From Acidimicrobiales bacterium (lineage in GTDB: Bacteria; Actinomycetota; Acidimicrobiia; Acidimicrobiales; SZUA-35), in the NCBI GenBank assembly GCA_041394265.1, contig JAWKIO010000005.1:62001-126000 (forward strand): a stretch of 64,000 nucleotides of DNA, written 5' to 3'. Each line of letters opens with the position of its first letter. The first letter of the stretch is position 1. Positions 52,125 through 60,303 of the stretch are shown piece by piece. The notes beneath the pieces are model-generated. The model saw only the letters and a list, made by a program, of their open reading frames with translations. It did not search any database and was not told where the DNA came from. Made by a program: the position numbers and the translations under genes.

Positions 52125-52586
52125 ATGCCGCTCGACGCCACCGATCGCGCCATCCTCGCCATCCTGCAGGACGACGCTCGCATCACGAACAACGAGCTCG
52201 CCGAGGCCGTGCACCTCTCCCCCTCGGCGTGCCTGCGACGAGTCCGTCGTCTGGAAGAGCAGGGCGTCATCGACCGCTACGTCACCCTCGTCGACGCCGG
52301 CGCCATCGGCCGGCCGACCACCGTGTTCGTCGAGATCTCCCTCGCCAGTCAGGAGGAGCGGCACCTCGACGCCTTCGAAACCCAGGTGATCGATCGACCC
52401 GAGGTCGTGAGCTGCCACCTGATGGCGGGCAACGCCGACTATCTGGTCCAAGTCCGCTGCGCCGACGTCGAGGACTACGAGCGGATCCACCGCACCCACC
52501 TCGCGCTCCTGCCCGGCGTCACCCGCATCCGGTCAAGCTTTTCGCTGCGCACGGTCTGCCAGCGCACCGCCCTCCCGCTCGACTGA
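52125..52586 (+). CDS. Lrp/AsnC-family transcriptional regulator
   Basis: 153 aa. N-terminal helix-turn-helix (DRAILAILQDDARITNNELA, then HLSPSACLRRVRRLEEQGVI) and a C-terminal RAM/ligand domain (FVEISLASQEERHLDAF, VVSCHLMAGNADYLVQV). The gene is divergent from ald, so an AldR-like role sensing alanine or other amino acids is likely. Confidence 0.93.
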   Translation: MPLDATDRAILAILQDDARITNNELAEAVHLSPSACLRRVRRLEEQGVIDRYVTLVDAGAIGRPTTVFVEISLASQEERHLDAFETQVIDRPEVVSCHLMAGNADYLVQVRCADVEDYERIHRTHLALLPGVTRIRSSFSLRTVCQRTALPLD

Positions 52587-52663
52587 GCGGCGGCCTCACC
52601 GGCGGCCGGTCACGTCCGGCGCGGCGGTGGTCGCGCCACTTCGAACGATCGGACCGGGGCGAG

Positions 52664-52669
52664 TAGCTT
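52664..52669 (+). promoter_or_regulatory. -10 element TAGCTT, leaderless-type, for the CoA-transferase
   Basis: TAGCTT, 7-base spacer to the ATG at 52677. Confidence 0.5.
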
Positions 52670-52676
52670 CGTCGCC

Positions 52677-53918
52677 ATGACCGACCAGAGCGCACCAGCC
52701 ACCGACGATCTCGACTCGCCACTGCAGGGCGTCCGGGTGATCGAGATCACCAACTGGATGGCGGCGCCCGGTTGCGCAGCGATGATGGCCGACATGGGGG
52801 CCGACGTGATCAAGGTCGAGCCTCTCACCGGCGACGTGGTCCGCAACATGATGCGCCCGCCGCTACCCCAGGGCGACCGACCCGCCATCGACGCTTCGTT
52901 CGAGGGCGACAATCGAGGCAAACGATCGATCGCGGTGGCGCTCGACACCGACGCCGGCGCCCAGCTGGTGCGCGATCTCACCGCCACGGCCGACGTGTTC
53001 CTCTGCAACCTGCTCCCGCAGCGCCAGGCCAAGTTCGGCCTCGACGCCGAGACCCTGCTTGCCCTACGACCCCAGCTCGTGCACGCCACGCTCACCGGCT
53101 ACGGACTCAAGGGTCCCGACGCCACTCGCCCAGGCTTCGACGTCACCGCCTTCTTCGGCCGGGGCGCCATCACGGACTTCAGCACCGAACCGGGCGCCGT
53201 CGCCCCCATGCCGGGCGCGGCCCAGGGCGACCACACCACCAGCCTCTCGCTCCTCTCCGGCATCCTCGCCGCCCTCCGCATGGCCGAGCGCACGGGCCGG
53301 GGCCGGGCGGTCGACGTCAGCCTCATGGGCACCGCCACCTGGACCATGATGAGCAACCTCGCCGCTGTGCTGGTCGACGGTCGGGTGCCGACCAAGCGGG
53401 ACCGCCGCAACCTGATCGCCCCACTCGGCAACCGCTTCAAGTGCGCCGACGGTCGCTGGATCATCCTCAACATGGTCGAGGCTCGATGGTGGGAACCATT
53501 CTGCCGCACGGTCGGACTCGAGGAGCTGCTCGATGACGAGCGGTTCGACTCGATCCGCACCCGCTACCAGAACATGCCGGACCTGATCGACATCATCGAT
53601 GCCAAGTTCGCGACCAAGTCGATGCCGGAGTGGGGGCAGATTCTCGACGACGCCGGCCTCATCTGGGGCCCGGCATCGTCGTTGACCGAGCTCGCTGCCG
53701 ACCCACAGGCGGCCGCCGTCGGCATGTTCCCCGAGATCGACCACCCCGAGGGCGGCACGTTTCGTACCGTGGCGACGCCCATCCACATCGCCGACGCCAC
53801 CATCGCTCCCCGCGGCCCGGCACCGAAGGTCGGCGAACACACCGACGAACTGCTGCGCGAGCTCGGTCTGAGCGACGACGCGATCGCCACGCTCCGCACC
53901 GACGGCAACATCGGCTGA
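52677..53918 (+). CDS. CaiB/BaiF (family III) CoA-transferase
   Basis: 413 aa enzyme moving CoA between organic acids. The N-terminus has LQGVRVIEITNWMAAPGCAAMMADMGADVIKVEP (family start; CAAMMADMGADVIKVE is the core), then NRGKRSIAVALDT and the GYGLKGPDATRPGFD region, the usual family III pattern. The catalytic Asp is not confidently placed. Substrate unknown (carnitine, bile-acid, formyl, succinyl or 2-methylacyl-CoA racemase types). It is followed by a family-2 hairpin. Confidence 0.9.
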   Translation: MTDQSAPATDDLDSPLQGVRVIEITNWMAAPGCAAMMADMGADVIKVEPLTGDVVRNMMRPPLPQGDRPAIDASFEGDNRGKRSIAVALDTDAGAQLVRDLTATADVFLCNLLPQRQAKFGLDAETLLALRPQLVHATLTGYGLKGPDATRPGFDVTAFFGRGAITDFSTEPGAVAPMPGAAQGDHTTSLSLLSGILAALRMAERTGRGRAVDVSLMGTATWTMMSNLAAVLVDGRVPTKRDRRNLIAPLGNRFKCADGRWIILNMVEARWWEPFCRTVGLEELLDDERFDSIRTRYQNMPDLIDIIDAKFATKSMPEWGQILDDAGLIWGPASSLTELAADPQAAAVGMFPEIDHPEGGTFRTVATPIHIADATIAPRGPAPKVGEHTDELLRELGLSDDAIATLRTDGNIG

Positions 53919-53935
53919 TCTCGCCCAATCTCGGC

Positions 53936-53989
53936 GCAACGTTGGCGAGTTGACACCGCTCAGCGGCATCAACTCTCCAAAGTTGCCAA
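53936..53989. repeat. Interspersed hairpin repeat, family 2, copy 2
   Basis: 54-base unit with GCAACGTTGGCGAGTTGA and TCAACTCTCCAAAGTTGC arms, aligned to the copy at 38186 without gaps (8 differences). Again it lies between convergent genes, here the CoA-transferase and the PNPOx-fold gene, so a terminator role is plausible. Confidence 0.8.
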
Positions 53990-53992
53990 GAA

Positions 53993-54691
53993 TCAGTCGG
54001 TCGTCAAGGCCATGACGCTAGCTGGCACGTCGACGCCGTCGAGCACTCGAGCGTCGCCGATCGGCGGATCGAAGACCGTACGCATCGGCACGACGCCCGC
54101 CCAGATCGGGAGGGCATAGTCCTCGTCGTCATCGATCGGGTCGCCCGTGCGGACCTTGGCCGAGGCGTGGTCGAGCGAGAGCCGCAGCACGGAGGTGCCG
54201 GCGATCTCCTTGCTGGTGTTGGGGCGCAAGTCAGCCTGTCGGCCGGGCACGAGCCCCTCGACGAAGCGGTGGAGCGCGGCCGCCTTCTCCTCCGGATCGG
54301 TGACCTCGATCGCCTGGCCGATCACCATCACCGAGCGATAGTTCACCGAGTGGTGGAAGGCCGAGCGGGCCAGCACGAGACCGTCGAGCAGCGTGACGGT
54401 GACACACACCTCGACCCCGTCGTTGCGGGCGGCATCACCGCGACGGATCACACCGGAAGCCGGCGCGCCATGCAGGAGCAGCGCGTCGCCGTCACGCACG
54501 TAGAACATCGGGATGACGACGGGTGCGCCGTTGCGCACCGTACCGACGTGCGCCACGTGACCGGCGTCGAGGATGGCATCGATCTGCTCGCGGTCATAGC
54601 GGGCCCGATCGACCCCGCGCCGCACGACGACTCGTGGATCAGGAGCGCCTTCGCTCGACGCGGTCAATTGTTCTGGTGCATTCTCGGACAC
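53993..54691 (-). CDS. Pyridoxamine 5'-phosphate oxidase-fold flavin protein
   Basis: 232 aa. The split-barrel FMN-binding pattern is visible: DAGHVAHVGTVRNGAPVVIP, DALLLHGAPASGVIRR and NYRSVMVIGQAIEVTDPEEK. It belongs to the Pyridox_ox_2-like branch, often annotated as flavin-nucleotide-binding, not the classic PdxH. It lies head to head with a MocR-type PLP regulator, 19 bases apart, which supports a role in vitamin B6 metabolism. GTG start with TAATGT 8 bases upstream. Confidence 0.85.
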   Translation of the reverse strand: MSENAPEQLTASSEGAPDPRVVVRRGVDRARYDREQIDAILDAGHVAHVGTVRNGAPVVIPMFYVRDGDALLLHGAPASGVIRRGDAARNDGVEVCVTVTLLDGLVLARSAFHHSVNYRSVMVIGQAIEVTDPEEKAAALHRFVEGLVPGRQADLRPNTSKEIAGTSVLRLSLDHASAKVRTGDPIDDDEDYALPIWAGVVPMRTVFDPPIGDARVLDGVDVPASVMALTTD

Positions 54692-54698
54692 AATCTGC

Positions 54699-54705
54699 TA
54701 CATTA
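54699..54705. promoter_or_regulatory. Overlapping divergent -10 elements (TACATT plus, TAATGT minus)
   Basis: TACATT (54699-54704) lies 6 bases before the regulator ATG at 54711. On the other strand TAATGT (54700-54705) lies 8 bases before the GTG at 54691. They overlap, so both promoters cannot be occupied at once. Confidence 0.6.
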
Positions 54706-54710
54706 GCGCG

Positions 54711-56066
54711 ATGTCCAACGATGCCGCCACCGTTTTCGGCACCGACGGGTCTCGACCGCTGACGTCGGCCACCGACGTCGCCGGCCATCTCGAGGCGCAG
54801 ATCACGAGCGGCGCGCTCGTCCCGGGCGACCGCCTCCCGTCCGTCCGAGACGCGGCGAGTGAGCTTGGTCTGGCGCCCAACACCGTCGCTGCGGCCTACC
54901 GCCGACTGCGGGAGCGGTCACTGGTCATCGGCCGGGGCCGTCAGGGAACCCAGGTCGCAGCGGCTCCGAGTCGACGGCGGACCGTCCAGGTGCCGTTGCC
55001 TCCGGGAGTCGTCGACGCCCTGTCCGGGAACCCCGACCCGGCGCTGCTCCCCGATCTCGCCCCAGCCATGCAGGCGACACTCGCCGGTCGACGCGGCGAC
55101 TACGGCTCGGCGATGATCGTCCCCGAACTCGCCGAGGCGGCCCGGCACTGGCTCGACGCCGATCAGGTGCCGAGCGAATCGATCACGGTGGTGTCCGGGG
55201 CGATGGACGCCGTCGAACGGGTGCTGGCCGAGCACCTCCGCCCGGGCGATCTCGTCGGTGTCGAGGATCCCGGTCATGTTCCGGTGTTCGATGTCGTCGC
55301 TGCGCTCGGGTTGGTCGCCGTTCCGATGGCGATCGATGGTGACGGGGTCACCGCCGACGCGCTCGCGCAGGTAATCGCCCAGGGCGCCCGTGCGGTCATC
55401 ATCACGCCGCGAGCCCAGAACCCGACCGGCGCGGCCATCACCGCCGAACGAGCCGCCGAGCTGAGCGACGTCCTCGATCGCCACCCCGACCTGCTCGTCA
55501 TCGAAGACGACCACGCCGGGCCGATCGCCGGCGTCGACCTTGCGCCGCTCCCCCGCCGAGATCGGGCTCGCTGGGCGTTCGTGCGGAGTGTGGCCAAGTC
55601 ACTCGGCCCCGACCTCCGCCTCGCCGTGCTCGCCGGCGATCCCGACACGGTCGCCAGCGTCGAGTCTCGCCTTGCGGCCGGGCCGGGCTGGATCAGCCAC
55701 CTCCTCCAAGGCGTGGTCGCCCGTCTACTACTCGACGACGACACGGCCGACCTGGTCGAGCGAGCGGCCACCAGCTACCAGGCGAGGCGTCGCCAACTGA
55801 TCGACGCGCTCGCGGCCAACGGGATCGAGGCCGCTGGAGCGTCCGGACTTCAGGTCTGGATACCGGTCGACGACGAGCAAACCGTTGCCGATGCGATGCG
55901 CGATGCCGGGTTCGCCCTCCGTGTCGGCTCGGCCTATCGCCGCTCGTCGCCGCCAGCGGTCCGGGTCACGATCTCGTCGCTCGACGAGGCGCAGATCGAT
56001 GCGATCGCCGCCGAACTCGTCGTCGTGCTCGGCGACCATCGACCACACCGAACCCGGCGGGCGTGA
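54711..56066 (+). CDS. MocR/PdxR-type GntR-aminotransferase regulator
   Basis: 451 aa. N-terminal GntR winged helix (about 15-85; PGDRLPSVRDAASELGLAPNTVAAAYRRL, cited in parts) joined to a fold-type I aminotransferase domain. The PLP-binding lysine is K in FVRSVAKSLGPDL (about residue 295), with NPTG in ARAQNPTGAAIT-like ITPRAQNPTGAA and an aspartate in EDDHAGPI. Such fusions sense PLP and control B6 or related genes. The divergent PNPOx-fold gene and overlapping promoters support autoregulation and control of that neighbour. Confidence 0.92.
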   Translation: MSNDAATVFGTDGSRPLTSATDVAGHLEAQITSGALVPGDRLPSVRDAASELGLAPNTVAAAYRRLRERSLVIGRGRQGTQVAAAPSRRRTVQVPLPPGVVDALSGNPDPALLPDLAPAMQATLAGRRGDYGSAMIVPELAEAARHWLDADQVPSESITVVSGAMDAVERVLAEHLRPGDLVGVEDPGHVPVFDVVAALGLVAVPMAIDGDGVTADALAQVIAQGARAVIITPRAQNPTGAAITAERAAELSDVLDRHPDLLVIEDDHAGPIAGVDLAPLPRRDRARWAFVRSVAKSLGPDLRLAVLAGDPDTVASVESRLAAGPGWISHLLQGVVARLLLDDDTADLVERAATSYQARRRQLIDALAANGIEAAGASGLQVWIPVDDEQTVADAMRDAGFALRVGSAYRRSSPPAVRVTISSLDEAQIDAIAAELVVVLGDHRPHRTRRA

Positions 56067-56111
56067 CGCCAAACCGCCTACCGCCCCGGCGCGGCGGTCA
56101 GCGGCCGGGCC

Positions 56112-56117
56112 TACCCT
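56112..56117 (+). promoter_or_regulatory. -10 element TACCCT, leaderless-type, for the flavin amine oxidase
   Basis: TACCCT, 6-base spacer to the ATG at 56124. Confidence 0.45.
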
Positions 56118-56123
56118 CCGCCC

Positions 56124-57401
56124 ATGGAGATCATCGTCATCGGCGCCGGCGTCGCCGGACTGACCGCAGCTCGTGCACTCGCCGATGGCGGCCACGACGT
56201 GGTGGTGCTCGAGGGGCGCGACCGCATCGGTGGGCGGACCCATACCGCAGACATCGGGTCGTCGAGTGTCGACCTCGGGGCTGCCTGGATCCACGGTCCG
56301 CACCTCAACGAGCTGACCGCCGCCGTCGAGGCAGCAGGCCTCCCGTGGGTCAACGACGGCATGTGGGGTGCGGCCATGCATCTCCACATCGAAGGCTCGG
56401 GCTGGGCTGCGCCTTGGGAGGTCGCCACGGCGGTCGCCAGTCGCTACGACTTCGACCCTGACCAGGTGATCGCCGCACTCGGCCATGACGCGTCGCTGAC
56501 TGCCGGAGCGGCGTGGTACGTCGAAGATCGCGAACTCCGAGGTCGCTCCGCCGAGATCGTCGAGTTCGGCATCCGCTGGCTCGAAGGCGGACTCAACGTC
56601 GGCGGGCATCCCGACGACATCTCGCTCTCGGGCATTGCCTGGTACCAGCTCCATTCCGGAGGCAACGGGGTGGTGGTCGGTGGCTACCGGCGATTCGTCG
56701 ACCACCTCGCCGAGGGCCTCGACATCCGAACGGGCGCAATCGTCGAATCCATCGACGCCGAACGTGGGCCCCGACCCATGGTCACGACGGCTGCGGGGGA
56801 GCAGCTCAACGCCGACGAGGTCATCCTCACGGTGCCGCTCGGGGTCATTCAGCAGGGATCGATCCTCATCCGACCGACCACCGGGCTCCAGCGCCACGCC
56901 GCCCAACTCGGCATGGCGGCGCTCGAGAAGGTGGTGCTGTCGTTCGACGAGGCGTGGTGGCCATCCGAGGTCAAGCGCGTCATCTACATGAGTGAGGATC
57001 GCCGCCACCCGGTCTGGCTCGATGTCTCACGCCACGCCGGCCACCCGACGATCGCCATGCTCCACAACCCACGCAACGCGACCTCGATGGACTCCGCCGA
57101 TCCCGACGAACGCATCGGCGCTGCGCTCAACACCCTCCACTCGCTGTACGGCAGCGACGTCCCCGCGCCTGCCGCCGCGCACAGCACCGACTGGCTCCAC
57201 GACCGCTTCAGCCACGGTTCGTACTCCTACCCTCGACTCGGGGCAACCACCCACGACATGTCGGCGATGGGCGGCCGCCTCGCCCCCGGGCTGATCGGTG
57301 CGGGCGAACACACGGTCCCGCACTACTACGGCACGGTGCACGCCGCCTACGAATCGGGCCGGCGAGCGGCTGCGCTCATCGGCCCGGCCGGCAGCGGCTG
57401 A
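56124..57401 (+). CDS. Flavin-containing amine oxidase family protein
   Basis: 425 aa. N-terminal FAD motif IVIGAGVAGLTAARALADGG and the second GRDRIGGRTHTA block, plus the typical LGAAWIHGP. The C-terminal FAD-covering motif is GAGEHTVPHYYGTVHAAYESGRRAA, as in monoamine/polyamine oxidases and LSD1-like enzymes. The predicted reaction is oxidation of an amine to an imine with H2O2. The substrate is unknown. Confidence 0.9.
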   Translation: MEIIVIGAGVAGLTAARALADGGHDVVVLEGRDRIGGRTHTADIGSSSVDLGAAWIHGPHLNELTAAVEAAGLPWVNDGMWGAAMHLHIEGSGWAAPWEVATAVASRYDFDPDQVIAALGHDASLTAGAAWYVEDRELRGRSAEIVEFGIRWLEGGLNVGGHPDDISLSGIAWYQLHSGGNGVVVGGYRRFVDHLAEGLDIRTGAIVESIDAERGPRPMVTTAAGEQLNADEVILTVPLGVIQQGSILIRPTTGLQRHAAQLGMAALEKVVLSFDEAWWPSEVKRVIYMSEDRRHPVWLDVSRHAGHPTIAMLHNPRNATSMDSADPDERIGAALNTLHSLYGSDVPAPAAAHSTDWLHDRFSHGSYSYPRLGATTHDMSAMGGRLAPGLIGAGEHTVPHYYGTVHAAYESGRRAAALIGPAGSG

Positions 57402-57464
57402 CCTCCAGCAACACCAGTCGCCTCGTCGGCCGCGCCCGGTGCGGCATCCGGCCGACACTCGTCC

Positions 57465-57470
57465 TACCGT
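57465..57470 (+). promoter_or_regulatory. -10 element TACCGT, leaderless-type
   Basis: TACCGT, 7-base spacer to the ATG at 57478; it supports this start over the in-frame GTG at 57298 inside the preceding gene. Confidence 0.5.
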
Positions 57471-57477
57471 GCCCGCC

Positions 57478-58716
57478 ATGACCACCACGCCTGCACCCAT
57501 CGTCATCGTCGGCGCCGGTCTCGCCGGCCTCAGCGCCGCCCGAACCCTCCACGAGGCCGGCCACACCCCGGTCGTGCTCGAAGCGTCCGACGGCGTCGGC
57601 GGTCGGGTCCGCACCGACACCGTCGATGGGTTCCGCCTCGACCGCGGCTTCCAGGTCGCGCTCACCGCCTACCCCGAACTCGGGCGCCAGCTCGACGTCG
57701 ACGCACTCGACCTCCGCCCGTTCGACCCCGGCGCCGCCGTCCGCATCGGCGATCGATTTTCCGAAGTCGGCGACCCGTTCCGCCGGCCGATGATGCTCGC
57801 CTCGACCGTCACGTCGCCGATCGGCGGCGTCATCGACAAGATCCGGCTCGGCATCCTGCGTCGCCGCATCACCACCACGACCGCGCCCGATCTCCTGCGG
57901 GGGCCGGACCGATCCACGATCGACGCGCTCCGGGCCGACGGCTTCAGCGACACCATGATCGACCGGTTCTTCCGCCCACTTGTCGGCGGCATCCAGCTCG
58001 ACCCCGAACTCGCAACGAGCCGCCGGATGTTCGATGTGGTCTTCCAGAGCCTGTCGACCGGCGAGTCGGCGGTGCCGGCCGCGGGCATGGGCGCAATACC
58101 GGATCAGCTCGCGGCGCGCCTGCCCGCCGGCACCATCCGGCTCGGCACACCGGTCCAGGGCATCGACGGAACGATCGTCCGCCTTGGCGACGGATCGTCC
58201 GTCGAGGCCGCTCGCGTGATCGTCGCCACCGACGGACCAGCGGCGAGCCGGCTGCTCGGGCTCCCCACCGTCGCCTCGAAGCCCGTCACCGGTGTGTGGT
58301 TCGCGGCCCCGACGCCTCCGGTCGACCACCGGCTGATCATGCTCGATGGCACTGGCCAGGGTCCGGCGCTGAACGTCGCGGTGATGTCGAACGTCGCACC
58401 CGAGTACGCCCCGGCCGGTCGGGCCCTCATCGTCGCCGCCTGTCCCGGCAACCTCGACCCGGCGATCGAGCCGGCGGTGCGGGCCCAGATGCGGTCATGG
58501 TTCGGCCCACAGGTCGACCAATGGGAGCACCTACGGACCGATGCGATCGCCCACGGGCAGCCCGAGCAGCTCCCCCCGTTCGACCCGAAACAACGGGTCT
58601 CGCTGGGAGAGCACCGTTTCGTGTGCGGCGACCACCGCGACACCGCCTCGATCCAGGGAGCGCTCTACTCCGGCCGACGCTGCGCCGAGGCTGTGCTCGC
58701 ATCGCTCGCCGACTGA
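57478..58716 (+). CDS. FAD-dependent oxidoreductase, phytoene desaturase/protoporphyrinogen oxidase-like
   Basis: 412 aa. The motif IVIVGAGLAGLSAARTLHEAGH and EASDGVGGRVRTDTVDGFRL are present, then DRGFQVALTAYPELGRQLD, which resembles the carotenoid-desaturase/amine-oxidase superfamily. The C-terminus is GDHRDTASIQGALYSGRRCAEAV. Function within the superfamily is not assignable. The stop is immediately followed by a 32-base tandem array. Confidence 0.85.
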   Translation: MTTTPAPIVIVGAGLAGLSAARTLHEAGHTPVVLEASDGVGGRVRTDTVDGFRLDRGFQVALTAYPELGRQLDVDALDLRPFDPGAAVRIGDRFSEVGDPFRRPMMLASTVTSPIGGVIDKIRLGILRRRITTTTAPDLLRGPDRSTIDALRADGFSDTMIDRFFRPLVGGIQLDPELATSRRMFDVVFQSLSTGESAVPAAGMGAIPDQLAARLPAGTIRLGTPVQGIDGTIVRLGDGSSVEAARVIVATDGPAASRLLGLPTVASKPVTGVWFAAPTPPVDHRLIMLDGTGQGPALNVAVMSNVAPEYAPAGRALIVAACPGNLDPAIEPAVRAQMRSWFGPQVDQWEHLRTDAIAHGQPEQLPPFDPKQRVSLGEHRFVCGDHRDTASIQGALYSGRRCAEAVLASLAD

Positions 58717-58811
58717 GCACTCATGGCATCGGCCCCGCCACCGATGCAGCACTCATGGCATCGGCCCCGCCACCGATGCAGCACTCATGGCATCGGCCCC
58801 GCCACCGATGC
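58717..58811. repeat. Tandem array of three 32-base hairpin units
   Basis: Units at 58717-58748, 58749-58780 and 58781-58811. Each contains GCATCGG and CCGATGC around an 8-base CCCCGCCA loop. The two complete units are identical. The array starts immediately after the TGA of the FAD oxidoreductase and ends 7 bases before the next ATG. Confidence 0.9.
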
Positions 58812-58817
58812 TGTGCC

Positions 58818-59264
58818 ATGGCGCGGGGCGGAACGGCTGACGACGACGCACATGCCTCCATCGTTGGCTACGGCGCCTTCCTCCTGCTGTCCTCGGCTGC
58901 GGTGTCCGAGTCGATCGAGCGGGGCGACAACATCGAGATCGTGCACGTCGTGGTCACCAACGCCGCCGACGTCTGCTCGGTCTACGGCGATGTCAGCGAC
59001 CAGATCGACATCACCCTCGGCACGATCCTTCGCACCCTCACGCGCTCGACCGACCTGATCGGACGGGTGAGCGGCTCGAGCTACTCGATCCTCATGGAGG
59101 GGGCTCCGCACGGAGCCGGCCTGCATCTCGCCGACCGCATCGTGCGAGCGGCCGAGAGCTACAACGCGATCCGCGGGCTCGACTGGCCGATCGACGTGAG
59201 CTGCGAGGTCCTCGACGGCGCTGCGGTCCAGCAGCTGAGCGACGTCTTCGACATCACGGTGTAG
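58818..59264 (+). CDS. Small degenerate GGDEF-like protein
   Basis: 148 aa. The segment ILRTLTRSTDLIGRVSGSSYSILM corresponds to the GGDEF region LAxxLRxxxRxxD-GRxGGDEFxxLL of diguanylate cyclases (given in parts), and ADRIVRAAESYNAIRG to the following helix. The GG(D/E)EF signature is replaced by SGSSY, so catalysis of cyclic-di-GMP synthesis is unlikely. The first 40 residues do not match anything I recognise. ATG at 58818, right after the tandem array. It may be a regulatory or orphan domain. Confidence 0.6.
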   Translation: MARGGTADDDAHASIVGYGAFLLLSSAAVSESIERGDNIEIVHVVVTNAADVCSVYGDVSDQIDITLGTILRTLTRSTDLIGRVSGSSYSILMEGAPHGAGLHLADRIVRAAESYNAIRGLDWPIDVSCEVLDGAAVQQLSDVFDITV

Positions 59265-59317
59265 CCGAGCAACGCAAGCCATCCACAACGGTCGCAGACT
59301 CGACGCACCCGAACCGG

Positions 59318-60163
59318 CTACGAGGTGAAGAACCCACCCCGGATGCGGTCGGCCTCCATCAGTTCGACCTCGTGCGCCCCCGACACGACCACCGCGGGGT
59401 CGGGCACGAAGTCGAGGTCGCGGTTGCGTCCCTCGTAGTCGACCGAGTCGAGGATCACCCGCATGGCGTTGAGTCGGGCCAGGTGTTTGACCTCGGAGCG
59501 GATCACCGTCCATGGCGTCTGCGCCGTGTGCGTGCGAGACAGCATCTCGTACTTCTTCTCGGTGAAGTCGTCCCAGTGTTCCTGCGCTTGGACGTCGATC
59601 TCGGACAGCTTCCACTGGCGCAGCGGATCGTCGCGCCGACGATCGAAACGGCGCTGCTGTTCGGCCTTGGTCACCGAGAAGTACAACTTCACCAGGATCG
59701 TGCCCTGGCGCACCAGGTCCTTCTCGAACCCGACGACGCCGCGCATGAAGTCGTTGTACTCACGTTCGGTACAGAAGCCGAAGACCGGCTCGACCATGGC
59801 CCGGTTGTACCAACTGCGGTCGAACAGCACCATCTCGCCGCCCCGGGGGAACTCGGCGACGTACTTCTGGAGGTACCACTGGGTCTTCTGTTCCTCGGTG
59901 GGCTTGCCCATGGCGACGACCCGGTAGTGCTTTTCGTTCATGTACCGGGTGACACGGCGGATCGTTCCACCCTTCCCCGCAGCATCGCGGCCCTCGAACA
60001 GCACGATCATCCGCTTGTCGTGACGTTCGAGATGCTCCTGCAAGCGCAGCAGCTCGACCTGGAACGGCTTCAGCTCGTTCTCCTGGTTGTCGCGCTTGAC
60101 GAGCTTGCGGTAGCGCCGCAGGTCGACCTCATCGGCCGTCAGGTCATTCTCGAACGGTGTCAT
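59318..60163 (-). CDS. ppk2: Polyphosphate kinase 2 family protein (copy 1)
   Basis: 281 aa PPK2-type kinase, transferring phosphate between polyphosphate and nucleotides. Walker A G58-RDAAGKGG in VLFEGRDAAGKGG, Walker B-like MVLFDRSWYNRA, lid region QWKLSEIDVQAQEHWDDF and DSVDYEG, all typical of class I PPK2. ATG at 60163 starts the conserved region; the open frame to 60286 is the promoter region. It faces the second PPK2 gene. Confidence 0.93.
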   Translation of the reverse strand: MTPFENDLTADEVDLRRYRKLVKRDNQENELKPFQVELLRLQEHLERHDKRMIVLFEGRDAAGKGGTIRRVTRYMNEKHYRVVAMGKPTEEQKTQWYLQKYVAEFPRGGEMVLFDRSWYNRAMVEPVFGFCTEREYNDFMRGVVGFEKDLVRQGTILVKLYFSVTKAEQQRRFDRRRDDPLRQWKLSEIDVQAQEHWDDFTEKKYEMLSRTHTAQTPWTVIRSEVKHLARLNAMRVILDSVDYEGRNRDLDFVPDPAVVVSGAHEVELMEADRIRGGFFTS

Positions 60164-60303
60164 GTGGGGTTGCCCTCGGGTCACGGGTCGATGTGTCGTT
60201 GGTGGTGCCAGTACACCCGCAGTACAGCCCCATCGGCAGGTCGACACCCGATCGTGAGGTACGACATACTCGAAATTCACCCACATGAACCGAGGTTCCG
60301 CCC

